Source: Turneriella sp942492915 (lineage in GTDB: Bacteria; Spirochaetota; Leptospiria; Turneriellales; Turneriellaceae). From it: DNA of 64,000 nt. Of this stretch, positions 48,061-56,913 are shown piece by piece. Made by a program: the position numbers and the translations under genes. Numbering within the stretch: position 1 is the first letter of the stretch; every line of letters begins with the position of its first letter. Below the pieces are notes generated by a model. The model had not been told where the DNA came from. It worked only from the letters and a program-made list of their open reading frames with translations, and did not search any database. The stretch spans positions 1,116,001 to 1,180,000 of the forward strand of contig OW818662.1 of NCBI GenBank assembly GCA_942492915.1, read 5' to 3'.

Positions 48061-48815
48061 GCATGACCCCGTCGAAATTTTTGAATGCTCACCTTGTTCA
48101 GGTACAAAAAGAGAGCGGAGAAAGATATGTAGTAGAGCAGGTCACGCGTATCGAGCAGGCCAGCTGCCAGTGAGTCTGAATGCCACGATACCGACAAGAA
48201 CCCAAGCAGCTCTTTCATTGGCCCGAAAAATTGCAATACGGGTTGGTAGCCGAGCAGGTATACAAACAGGCAGGCGAGAAAACTCAGCAAAAATGCCGTG
48301 ATCTGGTCGCGCGTCAGCCATGAAATATAGAGCCCCATGGCGATGTACGCCGAACCTGAAAGCCATGCGCCGAGATATGAACCGAGAAGCACCATAAAAT
48401 CAGGTGCACCGACGTAAAACGCGAGCAACGGCAGAAAGAGCGTTGTGGCAAGGGAGAGCCCGAGAAAGAGCAGGGCCGAAAGGTACTTGCCCAGAATAAG
48501 CTCCACCTCATTGAATGGCAGCGTGAGCAGTAGTTCAACTGTACCACTGCGGCGCTCTTCTGCCCAGAGGCGCATCGTAATAACCGGAATAAACGCGAGG
48601 TAAATCAGCTTCAGCATGTCAAAGAGGCCCTGCATTGCATAGCCGCGGTCAAAGAAGCGCGTTATAAAGAAGAAAAGAAAATTCACAAGCAACACGAAAA
48701 TACCCAGAAAGATATAGCCGATCGGGGTATTAAAATAGTTCGCGAATTCGCGGCGAAAGATAGTTTTGACGTTTTTCCAGTCGATGTCGAGGTCAATTTT
48801 TTTGAGGATATCCAT
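48057..48815 (-). CDS. ABC transporter permease (GldF-like)
   Basis: The 252-residue protein has six membrane helices and an N-terminal cytoplasmic stretch (MDILKKIDLDIDWKNVKTIF). RRSGTVELLLTLP after the second helix is the conserved loop of the GldF / ABC-2 family. Followed by GldG-like and preceded by the ATPase gene, it completes the GldFGA set. Confidence 0.88.
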   Translation of the reverse strand: MDILKKIDLDIDWKNVKTIFRREFANYFNTPIGYIFLGIFVLLVNFLFFFITRFFDRGYAMQGLFDMLKLIYLAFIPVITMRLWAEERRSGTVELLLTLPFNEVELILGKYLSALLFLGLSLATTLFLPLLAFYVGAPDFMVLLGSYLGAWLSGSAYIAMGLYISWLTRDQITAFLLSFLACLFVYLLGYQPVLQFFGPMKELLGFLSVSWHSDSLAAGLLDTRDLLYYISFSALFLYLNKVSIQKFRRGHA

Positions 48816-48867
48816 AGTTACTCCGATTAATTACCTAAGGCAAAGGAATTTGAAGCGTCCATGCTTC

Positions 48868-49815
48868 TCATCGCCCTTGTGCATCCATGCCCTTGGCGGT
48901 CAGGCGCGCAAACACGTCTTCGATACTTTGTTTTTGCATAAAGAGTTCGCGCAGCGTCCACTTTTCACTCACGCAGAGTGCGAAGAGCTTTTCATTGAAG
49001 CCCGAGCCTGTTTCTGCAGTGAAGCGCGTCTCGGCGTCCGAAGCCGAGATCTGGCTGACCGATTCGTCTGCGCCGATCAGGCCTTTGATTTTATCGAGAG
49101 CCCCCGACATATTTCCCTTGAGGGCAAATTCCCAGGTCTCGCGGCCTTCTTTCATGCGCTGTATTTTGTCGAGTTTTTCGTCGAGCACGATGCGGCCGTC
49201 TGAAATAATAATTGCGCGCTCGCAGGTGTCTTCAACCTCTTTTAAAATGTGCGTACTCAGAATAATCGTCTTCTCTTTAGAAAGTTCGCGAATCAGGTGG
49301 CGTATTTCGTTAATTTGGTTTGGGTCGAGGCCTGAAGTCGGTTCGTCGAGAATCAGTACCTGCGGGTCATGCAGCAGCGCAGCGGCGAGCCCGACACGTT
49401 GTTTGTACCCTTTTGAGAGGTGCATAATCGGGGAGTAGAGGTATTTTGAAAGGTCAGTGACCTTCACGGCCTTTTCTATTCCTCGGGCGGCATCTTCAGG
49501 CGCCAGGTTGCGGCTCTCGGCGATGAAGTTCAAGAAGTCGGCGACGAGCATGTCGGGGTAAGAGCTTGCGCTTTCAGGCAGGTAACCGATGAGCGATTGT
49601 ACGGCTTTGCGATCTTTCTGTACGTCGTGGCCGCCGACGGTTGCGGTGCCAGCAGTGGGTTCATAGAAGCCCGTCAGCATTCGCATGGTGGTTGTTTTGC
49701 CGGCACCGTTCGGGCCGAGCAGGGCGACGACTTCGCCCTTGCCGATGGTGAAGCTGATCTGTTTAACAGCCTCGTAGTCACCAAAGTTTTTCTTGAGTCC
49801 AGAGACAGAAATCAT
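48868..49815 (-). CDS. ABC transporter ATPase (GldA-like)
   Basis: The 315-residue ATPase has Walker A GPNGAGKTTT, a Q-loop in GYLPESASSYP, signature LSKGYKQR and Walker B VLILDEPTSGLDP. The C-terminal 100 residues are the family's extra domain. It energises the GldF-like permease. Start at 49815 (ATG); a long hairpin lies just upstream at 49856-49896. Confidence 0.92.
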   Translation of the reverse strand: MISVSGLKKNFGDYEAVKQISFTIGKGEVVALLGPNGAGKTTTMRMLTGFYEPTAGTATVGGHDVQKDRKAVQSLIGYLPESASSYPDMLVADFLNFIAESRNLAPEDAARGIEKAVKVTDLSKYLYSPIMHLSKGYKQRVGLAAALLHDPQVLILDEPTSGLDPNQINEIRHLIRELSKEKTIILSTHILKEVEDTCERAIIISDGRIVLDEKLDKIQRMKEGRETWEFALKGNMSGALDKIKGLIGADESVSQISASDAETRFTAETGSGFNEKLFALCVSEKWTLRELFMQKQSIEDVFARLTAKGMDAQGR

Positions 49816-49855
49816 AACGCGAGCTTAAAAGTAAAACCCCGATGTCAAGCCTAAT

Positions 49856-49896
49856 CGGCCTTATTTTTGGCCGCGTAGCGGCAAAAAATAAGGCCG
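49856..49896. repeat. Long hairpin with GTA loop between divergent genes
   Basis: CGGCCTTATTTTTGGCCGC (49856-49874) pairs with 49878-49896 with a single mismatch; loop GTA. It lies between the divergent ATPase and AAA-VWA genes, so it cannot be an ordinary terminator of either. It shares its GC-GTA-GC tip with the hairpin at 59033 (and the ATA-loop one at 43682). Confidence 0.85.
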
Positions 49897-49950
49897 AAAG
49901 CCTGCCACTGATATTCATTTACAGGCGATACGCTGTTTAGAGTCAGCATT

Positions 49951-52900
49951 ATGCCTGAAATAGCCGGAGTGAGTATTGAGGCGGCAGATATTTCCCCTGC
50001 TGAAAAGTCGCTCGTCTTTCACCAAGAGCTGGTGCTCACAGAAACCACCAAAAAGAATCTGGCGAAGATTCTCTACCCTTTGATTGAGGGCCAGAACCTT
50101 CTGCTTGTCGGTGACGCAGGGGTCGGTAAAAATGCACTCATCTATTACATCAATAAGATGCGCAGCCTGCCCACGGTGCGCTTTAGTTTTAATCAAGATA
50201 CATTACCCGAAGACCTGTCTGGCTCTTTTCGCGTGCTGCCCGATGGTTTTCAGTGGAACAATGGCCCCCTGACCGAAGCGCTCGAGAAAGGTTATACTTT
50301 TGTCGCCGACGAGATGAACCTCGCGTCGCCTGAAATTTTGAAACGTTTCATCAGCGTGTTCGACCGCCGACGCCTGCAGCTGCTCGAGAAGGACGGCAGC
50401 GAAGTCTTGGCTAACCCGCGTTATTCATTTGTGGCGACGCAAAACCCGGCGCGGGGGTTTGAAGGCCGAAAGAACCTGCCCGAGAGCATTCAACGGCACT
50501 TTACCACGATCTATCTCGACCATTATCCGGCGCACGAAGAAAAAGAAATTCTGCGCGGGTTATACCCAGAAGAGTATGGCGCGGTCGCAGACCTTGTGGT
50601 CACGCTGCAGCGCGCGCTCGAAGCACAGATCTGGAAAAACGAACTGGCAAAAGAAGACCTCGAGCACTACCACTTCAACCTGCGCACGGCGCAGCGTTTT
50701 ATGAACCGGGCAGTTGTCGCATCGGTCGCCGATACGCAGAAGCCCGAGTTTCGCGATCTTGTATTTGCTTTTTATGTGTCGACGTTTCGCCTCGAAGCAG
50801 ACCGGCAGCTCGCGCTGCAGACCGTCGCGGCCGTAATGGAATACGACCCGGCAGCGCTGGTGCGCGATTACACGATCTATGGGCAGAGCCGCGGGGTGCA
50901 GGGTGAAGAATATACAATGCCTTCAGACGCCGAGGGCGGCCACCACACGTTACCTTTCCCGGTGACGCTGTCGCGTTCGCGCACGCTTGAGCAGATGCAG
51001 GCATCCTTAGGCGCAAGCGACAACCTGCTGCTCGAGGGCGACGACGCGGCGCGCATTCTAGAGCTCTGCCATGTTATGGCGCACGCTTCGGGCAAAGCCG
51101 TGACAGAGATTTTTCTCTCGCGCGGCATGCACACCAGCGACATTATTGGGGCACTGAGGCCTCATGGAAGTTCAGTCAAATGGGTTGACGGCCCACTGAC
51201 TGCCGCGCTGCGCCGGCAAGACACGATTGTGCTCGAGAATATCGATGCGGCAGGTTCTGAACTCGTCGAAAAGCTGAACATGCTGCTCGACCACGCGGGC
51301 AGACTCGCGCTGCCGCCAGAAGCAGAAGGGGAATCTATCCTCAAAAAAGAAGGTGAATGCCGCATCATCGCGATCAAGCGCACCCGCCGCAGCCGCAGCC
51401 AGCAGACGATCTCGCGGGCGCTCAGAAACCGGTTTTTTAACCTGCACGTGACGGTCGTCGAAGAAGCTACTGAGGTGAGCGAGCTGACTGCGCTCGCGCT
51501 CGCACTCGAATTCGGTGAAGATAACTCGGCTGAGCGCGCGCAGGTGGTGCAGAAACTGAGCCTCTTTCACAACAAAGCCGATGAAGCCGCGCGCGAAAAG
51601 AAGATCGGTGGCACGCTCGCTGAATCAATTCGCTACCGCGAAGAAAATCTGCTGAGGTTGATCGCACACGCTGCGCGTTATGTGGCTTCAGGCGACCAGC
51701 CGCTCAGCGTCATGAAACGTGGCGTCGAGATCTATTACGCCGGCATGCTGCAGAACCCCGATGACCGTATCGTCATTCAGCGCCTGTTCGAGCGCATCTT
51801 CGCCGATATGCCGTGGGACGACATCTTCGCCGCGCTCGCAGAAGGTAAAAAAAAAATCCTCGCTACGGCAAAAAAGCGTGATAAAAAAATAATAGCCCCC
51901 GATTGGGATAAAAAAAAGCACTTTCGCGAGGCCAATACCGGCAAAGCCACGAAGCGGCTCGATGGGCAAGAGCTCAAAAAAGGTTTGAGGATCGATACCC
52001 CTGAAACCGGCGGTAACATTAAAGAGGGGCCCGACGCATGGTATGGTTCTGATACGCAGGGTAATGGCGGCCAGGGCGAACCTGCTGGCGGTGGCGGCGC
52101 ATGGGGCTACCGCACCGACCAGCTGTTTCAGGACTTTTTGAAAAAATACAAACCCAAGTGGGATTACCACATGGGCTATTCGCTCGCTGATTTTTATGAC
52201 GTGTTCGGCAAAATGCTCTCTGAGCTGCAGATGGAGCTCGAGAACGCGCTCGACGCCGAACCCGAAATTGAGCGCCGGCTGATGGCGCAGGGGCACCGCG
52301 TCGACGCGCGGCGCTATATCACTTACCAGGCGAACGCCGGCAACGACCGTATCTTCGACCGCACGCGTATTCTGCACTCTGAGAATAAACTCAAGGGAGT
52401 CGAATTTGTCTTTGTGCTTGCGAAAGGCCGGCGCATGTTCAATTTTAAAGCCGCCGTCTCGGCGATTATCGCGCTGCAGTCGGCGATCGAAATTCTTTGG
52501 GATAAAAAAATACCGCTCAAGGTCTTTGGCTATTCAGACTTTGAGAACATGAAGCACTCGATTGACATCAACCAGTATATTTCGGTCGCCGAAGATGCAC
52601 CCGAGCACAGTGAGAAGGTAAAACTCTTTGAGAACATGACCGACAACTGGAACGGCGATACGATTGAAGAAGCGCAGGTCTTGCGATACGCGGCTGAGCA
52701 GTTCTCGCCCGAAGCGGTGACGAAGTTCATCGTGATGGTGTCTGACTTTCGCGGCCACCGCGCGCGCGCCGAGCTGAAAAAAGAGATCTTAAGTCCCGCC
52801 AGCCAGACCTTACGAGAACTCGGCGAAGAATACGCAAGGCAGAACATTCATGTGCTCGCGGTGCAGACGGGCACGCGCTCGATCGCCGAGCACCTCTTTA

Positions 52901-53004
52901 AAGAATGGCTATGGATTCATGAAGAGACGTTTGATCAGGCGCCGATTTTACTTGCTGAAGCGATCAAGAACCTGATCTTGCGGTATCATCGGGTGGTTGT
53001 TTAA
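49951..53004 (+). CDS. Midasin-like AAA-AAA-VWA fusion protein
   Basis: The 1017-residue protein has two AAA modules of MoxR/midasin type. Module 1 is intact: Walker A GDAGVGKN (54-61), Walker B FVADEMN (D120, E121), sensor ATQNPA (N165). Module 2 (about 345-500) keeps the same outline (DIIGALRPHGSSVKWVDGPL) but has lost Walker A (GDDAARI) and Walker B (LENID). A basic linker with A-runs (about 632-660) and a glycine-rich linker (about 704-719) lead to a VWA-like domain (about 815-1000) whose metal site is degenerate (VFVLAKGRRM). Usually these parts are separate genes. Substrate unknown. Confidence 0.88.
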   Translation: MPEIAGVSIEAADISPAEKSLVFHQELVLTETTKKNLAKILYPLIEGQNLLLVGDAGVGKNALIYYINKMRSLPTVRFSFNQDTLPEDLSGSFRVLPDGFQWNNGPLTEALEKGYTFVADEMNLASPEILKRFISVFDRRRLQLLEKDGSEVLANPRYSFVATQNPARGFEGRKNLPESIQRHFTTIYLDHYPAHEEKEILRGLYPEEYGAVADLVVTLQRALEAQIWKNELAKEDLEHYHFNLRTAQRFMNRAVVASVADTQKPEFRDLVFAFYVSTFRLEADRQLALQTVAAVMEYDPAALVRDYTIYGQSRGVQGEEYTMPSDAEGGHHTLPFPVTLSRSRTLEQMQASLGASDNLLLEGDDAARILELCHVMAHASGKAVTEIFLSRGMHTSDIIGALRPHGSSVKWVDGPLTAALRRQDTIVLENIDAAGSELVEKLNMLLDHAGRLALPPEAEGESILKKEGECRIIAIKRTRRSRSQQTISRALRNRFFNLHVTVVEEATEVSELTALALALEFGEDNSAERAQVVQKLSLFHNKADEAAREKKIGGTLAESIRYREENLLRLIAHAARYVASGDQPLSVMKRGVEIYYAGMLQNPDDRIVIQRLFERIFADMPWDDIFAALAEGKKKILATAKKRDKKIIAPDWDKKKHFREANTGKATKRLDGQELKKGLRIDTPETGGNIKEGPDAWYGSDTQGNGGQGEPAGGGGAWGYRTDQLFQDFLKKYKPKWDYHMGYSLADFYDVFGKMLSELQMELENALDAEPEIERRLMAQGHRVDARRYITYQANAGNDRIFDRTRILHSENKLKGVEFVFVLAKGRRMFNFKAAVSAIIALQSAIEILWDKKIPLKVFGYSDFENMKHSIDINQYISVAEDAPEHSEKVKLFENMTDNWNGDTIEEAQVLRYAAEQFSPEAVTKFIVMVSDFRGHRARAELKKEILSPASQTLRELGEEYARQNIHVLAVQTGTRSIAEHLFKEWLWIHEETFDQAPILLAEAIKNLILRYHRVVV

Positions 53005-53794
53005 CTATAGCAAGCCGGGTTAGAACGGCTACCCAATAGACCATGAACAGCGCAGCTGCCGGTGTCAGCAAGAACTCCAGCTCTCTGGTTTTTTCGTGGT
53101 AGGCGAAAAGGTAAATGCAGGTAATGCCAAGGCTGAACACGGCAAATGCCATGCGCCGTGTGGGACGTGATGAATCGCGAAATGAGATGCGCCGAGCAAC
53201 GGTTTCAGCCAGTTTGAAGGTGGCGACGGCGACCAGAAATCCGGTCAAAACGTCGCGTGGAAAATGCACGCCGACGTAGACGCGCGATAAAGCCGCTAAA
53301 CCCATGACGATCAACCAGGCAATGGCCAGGCCAACTGATTTACGGGGCCTGAGAAACATGAATAATATTCCCGCTGAAAACGCATGCCCCGAAGGAAAAC
53401 TACGTACCGTCAGCTGCTGTCCAAGCAAGCAAACAGCCTGTTCCCCAAAAACTCTGAGCGGCCGGTCGAAATCTGCCAGAAATTTCCCCGACTGAATGAG
53501 AATGTTGCCTGCTATGAGCGCAATAATGAGCGCGGTCAGGTTATGCGGTCTGATGCTGTGTACGACCGTGGCGATCATCGCGACCCACAGACCGTCAGCC
53601 AGCGACGTGAGCAACAGAAAGAAAAAATTCAGTATCGTCCGGTCGTAGGTGCAGTTGAGAAACCAGAAAATTTCGGTATTTTTGAACCAGACAATCGGCA
53701 GAGCGATAACCGCCAGCAGAAAGAGTGCCTGGTGTAGGCGGTGCACAGTACCAATTGTCTGCAGGTAAGATTCGGAATTCTCATTATTCGCCAT
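52964..53794 (-). CDS. PAP2-family membrane phosphatase
   Basis: The 276-residue protein has about six membrane helices and the three PAP2 motifs: KFLADFDRP (K-x6-RP), RSFPSGHAFSA and SRVYVGVHFPRDVLTG. It would hydrolyse a lipid phosphate (phosphatidate or undecaprenyl pyrophosphate). It converges with, and overlaps by 41 bases, the end of the AAA-VWA gene. Start ATG at 53794. Confidence 0.9.
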   Translation of the reverse strand: MANNENSESYLQTIGTVHRLHQALFLLAVIALPIVWFKNTEIFWFLNCTYDRTILNFFFLLLTSLADGLWVAMIATVVHSIRPHNLTALIIALIAGNILIQSGKFLADFDRPLRVFGEQAVCLLGQQLTVRSFPSGHAFSAGILFMFLRPRKSVGLAIAWLIVMGLAALSRVYVGVHFPRDVLTGFLVAVATFKLAETVARRISFRDSSRPTRRMAFAVFSLGITCIYLFAYHEKTRELEFLLTPAAALFMVYWVAVLTRLAIVKQPPDDTARSGS

Positions 53795-53844
53795 GTGCCT
53801 GCCGAATCAAATTCTGTTCGTAAGCATGAAAGCAAATTAAAAAT

Positions 53845-54765
53845 TTGCATATAGGCCCGTCGGTTTTCAAGCTTGTACCGTACGCGCTCGCCAAACCCTG
53901 GGGTGGCGGGCACCTTGATGCGTTAACGGGACACACGGGTGAGCAGCATATCGGCGAATACATTGTTTTTTCAGACCTGCAGCAGTTTCCCGTGTATGCT
54001 ACCGTAGGTGAAACGACGCGTCCTTTAGGTGACCTATGGGGAGAGCTTTTTCCCTCCGATGCTGGTCTACCGTTCATGATCAAAGTACTGTCAACGGCAG
54101 ACCCCATCTCGCTGCAAAATCATCCTTCAGACGAAGATGTGAAGAGGCTCGGTCTTAAGGGAAACGGTAAATTCGAATGCTGGACAATTCTTGATGCCGA
54201 TCGACGGGCCCGCATGTACCTTGGGCTAAAAGAAGGTGTGGATTTCCAGATGCTGCGGCGTCTCGATGCCGATGCACAGCCCATGCGCCACTTCAACGAG
54301 TACATACCGCAAAGAGGCGATATCGTAGAGTTGTTTCCCGGGCTCGTGCACAGCACTGTCGGCAAGGTTCTCTTTTACGAAATTCAACAGATGTCTGATT
54401 ATACGTTTCGCATCTTTGATTTCGGTCGCGGGCGCGAGCTGCATCTCGACGAAGCCATCGCATCAATGCATGAGCAGGTACCCCGTATGCGCAGAATGCC
54501 CGAAGCGCTCGAGACTCGCTCATTCAAGTTGCGCTACCATGACCACGTTGCAGCCGAATCGCTGACCACCGCGGGGGAAAAGTTCTCGGTGCTGACTTGG
54601 TTTGGCGCGCCGGCTGAGCTTTCATGCGGCGAAGCGCGTATCGCCCTCAGCTGGGGCGACTCGGCACTCGTGTGCGGCAGACAGAAATGCACGGTCGTCG
54701 TTACCGGCGCAACACCCGCTGCAGATCTGCCAATGATTGACGTGCTGTTCGAAGCTTTTGCATAA
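53845..54765 (+). CDS. manA: Mannose-6-phosphate isomerase (type I, short form)
   Basis: The 306-residue enzyme interconverts fructose-6-P and mannose-6-P, feeding GDP-sugar synthesis. Signatures: KPWGGGHL near the start, IKVLSTADPISLQNHPSDED with the zinc-binding Q and H, KFECWTIL with the glutamate and PGLVHSTVG with the last histidine. A TTG at 53845 seems to be the start, since no in-frame ATG precedes the domain. It is followed by an acyl-CoA dehydrogenase gene. Confidence 0.88.
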   Translation: MHIGPSVFKLVPYALAKPWGGGHLDALTGHTGEQHIGEYIVFSDLQQFPVYATVGETTRPLGDLWGELFPSDAGLPFMIKVLSTADPISLQNHPSDEDVKRLGLKGNGKFECWTILDADRRARMYLGLKEGVDFQMLRRLDADAQPMRHFNEYIPQRGDIVELFPGLVHSTVGKVLFYEIQQMSDYTFRIFDFGRGRELHLDEAIASMHEQVPRMRRMPEALETRSFKLRYHDHVAAESLTTAGEKFSVLTWFGAPAELSCGEARIALSWGDSALVCGRQKCTVVVTGATPAADLPMIDVLFEAFA

Positions 54766-54798
54766 GCGGACAGCCAAAATCTCACCGCACCGAATGTT

Positions 54799-56430
54799 AT
54801 GACGCAAACAAACCCCGGACTCAAACCCTTTGACCTGACCGGCTACCGCGGTGCTTCGGGAAAAAATTTTTTCGAAGAAACTCCCATACTCGACGCGGCA
54901 TTGCGCCTGAACCTGGGAAACCAGTCGCCCGATTACATCAACGCAGTGACCGGGCATTTGTCAGGGCTCGGCTCATTGCTTGGTGGCGTCATCAATGACC
55001 TCACGATTGCCTGCCATAAAGAGGGCAAGTGGGGTGAACTCGTGCAGTTTGACAATACTGGCACGCGCATCGACGAGATACGCTATGCGCCGGAACAAAA
55101 AGCGTTGCGCAAAATCTTCTACGAATACGGGGTCGTGAATCTTGACTGCCACCCACGATGGAAGCATGAGTTCAGTCTGCTGCACCGCATGGCGCTGGCA
55201 ATACTCACGAACATGAACGGTGAAGGCGGGGTTGCTTGCCCGCTCGCGATGACCGAAGGACTCATTCACGCGTTGCGCGCGATCGGCACCGATGAACAAA
55301 AAGAAAAATTTCTTCCGCTTTTAACGTCGCCCGATTCAACCTCGCATTTTATGGCCGGCCAATACGTGACAGAGCGTGTCGGCGGTAGCAACGTTGCAGC
55401 CAACCGCACGGTGGCGAATCCTCAGGCCGACGGTACCTGGCTGTTGAACGGTGAAAAATGGTTTTGCTCGAACCCCGGCGATGTCTGGGTTACCACCGCA
55501 AAAGTGGCAGGCACCAATACCGTAGGGCTCTTTCTTGTCTCGCGGCTGAAGCGCGATGGTTCGCTCAACGGCTGCCGTTTGCTCAGAAAAAAAGACATTA
55601 TTGGTTCAAAAGGCAAGGTGACGGTCGAAAGCATTTATGAGGATTGCGAAGCGACACAACTCGGCCGTACCGCGCACGGTCTCGCAAATCTGATACGGTA
55701 CATTCTGCGCACATCGAGACTGCACGTCATCTGCGGTGGTCTCGGCCACATCTCTCGCGCGGTCATCGAAGCCGAATCGTATGTTGCACAGCGCGAAGCG
55801 TATGGCAAAAAGCTCGCTGATTTTCCGAGCGTGCGGCAGACGCTCAAAGAACTCAGAATGTTGCAATCGGCATTGATGCTGGTGAGTTTTCGCGCGTTCG
55901 CGCTTGCCGACGCGGAGCATCCGCTCGCGCTAATGCTGGTACCGCTCATGAAGGTTGCGACCACACAATACAGCGCGATCATCGCCAAAGAAGCAATGAT
56001 TCTGCACGGCGGTAACGGCATTCTCGGTGATTTCAGCGTCTTGCCGCGGGTGCTGAACGATGCTATTATTAATGAAACCTGGGAAGGTACGCACGCGCTG
56101 CTGGCCGAACATGCCATCGCAGCGGCTCGGCGCCCGAAGGTGGTAGCAGCCTGGCGCGAATATATAGATTCAGAAACAAAAGGAATGGCGACTGATTTGC
56201 GGGGCCTGATCAATACTCTCTTCGCCGAGGTTCAACAGATGATCACCGATGAATTCGAAAGGGACGTGAACCGCATGTACGTCTGCGAACAGCTCTGGCG
56301 CATTTTCGCGCTGACAGAAATGCACCGGGCAGGCAGCATGAATGTACGGTCGATTTCAACCGGGGAAATCAAGAGCATGCAGGAGTACGTGGCACAAGGC
56401 GCCCGGCTACCGTTCAGGGCGGTCAAATAA
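54799..56430 (+). CDS. Acyl-CoA dehydrogenase, AidB-like
   Basis: The 543-residue flavoenzyme shows an AidB-like layout: PLAMTEGLIHAL, MAGQYVTERVGGSNVA, LNGEKWFCSNPGDVW, and the FAD-binding end ILHGGNGILGDFSVLPRV plus NETWEGTHALLAEHA. It is larger than standard fatty-acid enzymes because of a C-terminal extension (residues 440 on). It may oxidise acyl-CoA or act in stress response like AidB; substrate not clear. Confidence 0.85.
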   Translation: MTQTNPGLKPFDLTGYRGASGKNFFEETPILDAALRLNLGNQSPDYINAVTGHLSGLGSLLGGVINDLTIACHKEGKWGELVQFDNTGTRIDEIRYAPEQKALRKIFYEYGVVNLDCHPRWKHEFSLLHRMALAILTNMNGEGGVACPLAMTEGLIHALRAIGTDEQKEKFLPLLTSPDSTSHFMAGQYVTERVGGSNVAANRTVANPQADGTWLLNGEKWFCSNPGDVWVTTAKVAGTNTVGLFLVSRLKRDGSLNGCRLLRKKDIIGSKGKVTVESIYEDCEATQLGRTAHGLANLIRYILRTSRLHVICGGLGHISRAVIEAESYVAQREAYGKKLADFPSVRQTLKELRMLQSALMLVSFRAFALADAEHPLALMLVPLMKVATTQYSAIIAKEAMILHGGNGILGDFSVLPRVLNDAIINETWEGTHALLAEHAIAAARRPKVVAAWREYIDSETKGMATDLRGLINTLFAEVQQMITDEFERDVNRMYVCEQLWRIFALTEMHRAGSMNVRSISTGEIKSMQEYVAQGARLPFRAVK

Positions 56431-56864
56431 TGACGCAGGCAATACGCATATCGCGGGCCATCTGTTCCTGTGCAGTTATCTTGCTTTTCGTTGCGGGCTG
56501 CACGTACGATTCAACACCGCCGGGTGATACTAAGATCAATGACGGCAAACCCCTCGTCATGATTGATGCCACGGGTCTTGGGGCAGGGCGCCGTGTCGAA
56601 ATTCGTGTGACTGATGCTATGGGTACCGTGACGACCGCTACCGTAGCCGAGAAAACAGATGGCAGTGGCCGTTTTTTGTATCCGCTTTTTCTTGCGCGCG
56701 GCACCCGCACGTACGATCTGCGCGTAACGGTCGATATAAATGCGAATCTGCTTTTTTCTGATACCGGTACCGATCTCAGATACAATGTCGTCGGCCTGAC
56801 CATCGGCAGCGACGGTGAAATAAAGAATCTTCGGCTCTCAGTCGCGGATTTTGCGACTTTCTGA
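56430..56864 (+). CDS. Probable lipoprotein
   Basis: The 144-residue protein starts MTQAIRISRAICSCAVILLF with a lipobox (FVAGC). The mature part is beta-rich (PLVMIDATGLGAGRRVEIRV, TTATVAEKTDGSGRFL), possibly a small Ig-like fold. Its ATG shares one base with the TAA of the dehydrogenase gene, so it is co-translated. Function unknown. Confidence 0.75.
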   Translation: MTQAIRISRAICSCAVILLFVAGCTYDSTPPGDTKINDGKPLVMIDATGLGAGRRVEIRVTDAMGTVTTATVAEKTDGSGRFLYPLFLARGTRTYDLRVTVDINANLLFSDTGTDLRYNVVGLTIGSDGEIKNLRLSVADFATF

Positions 56865-56913
56865 AGATTTTCGTAAAATGGAACTGGTCGCCGGCTGTGC
56901 TGCCTAGTACCGC

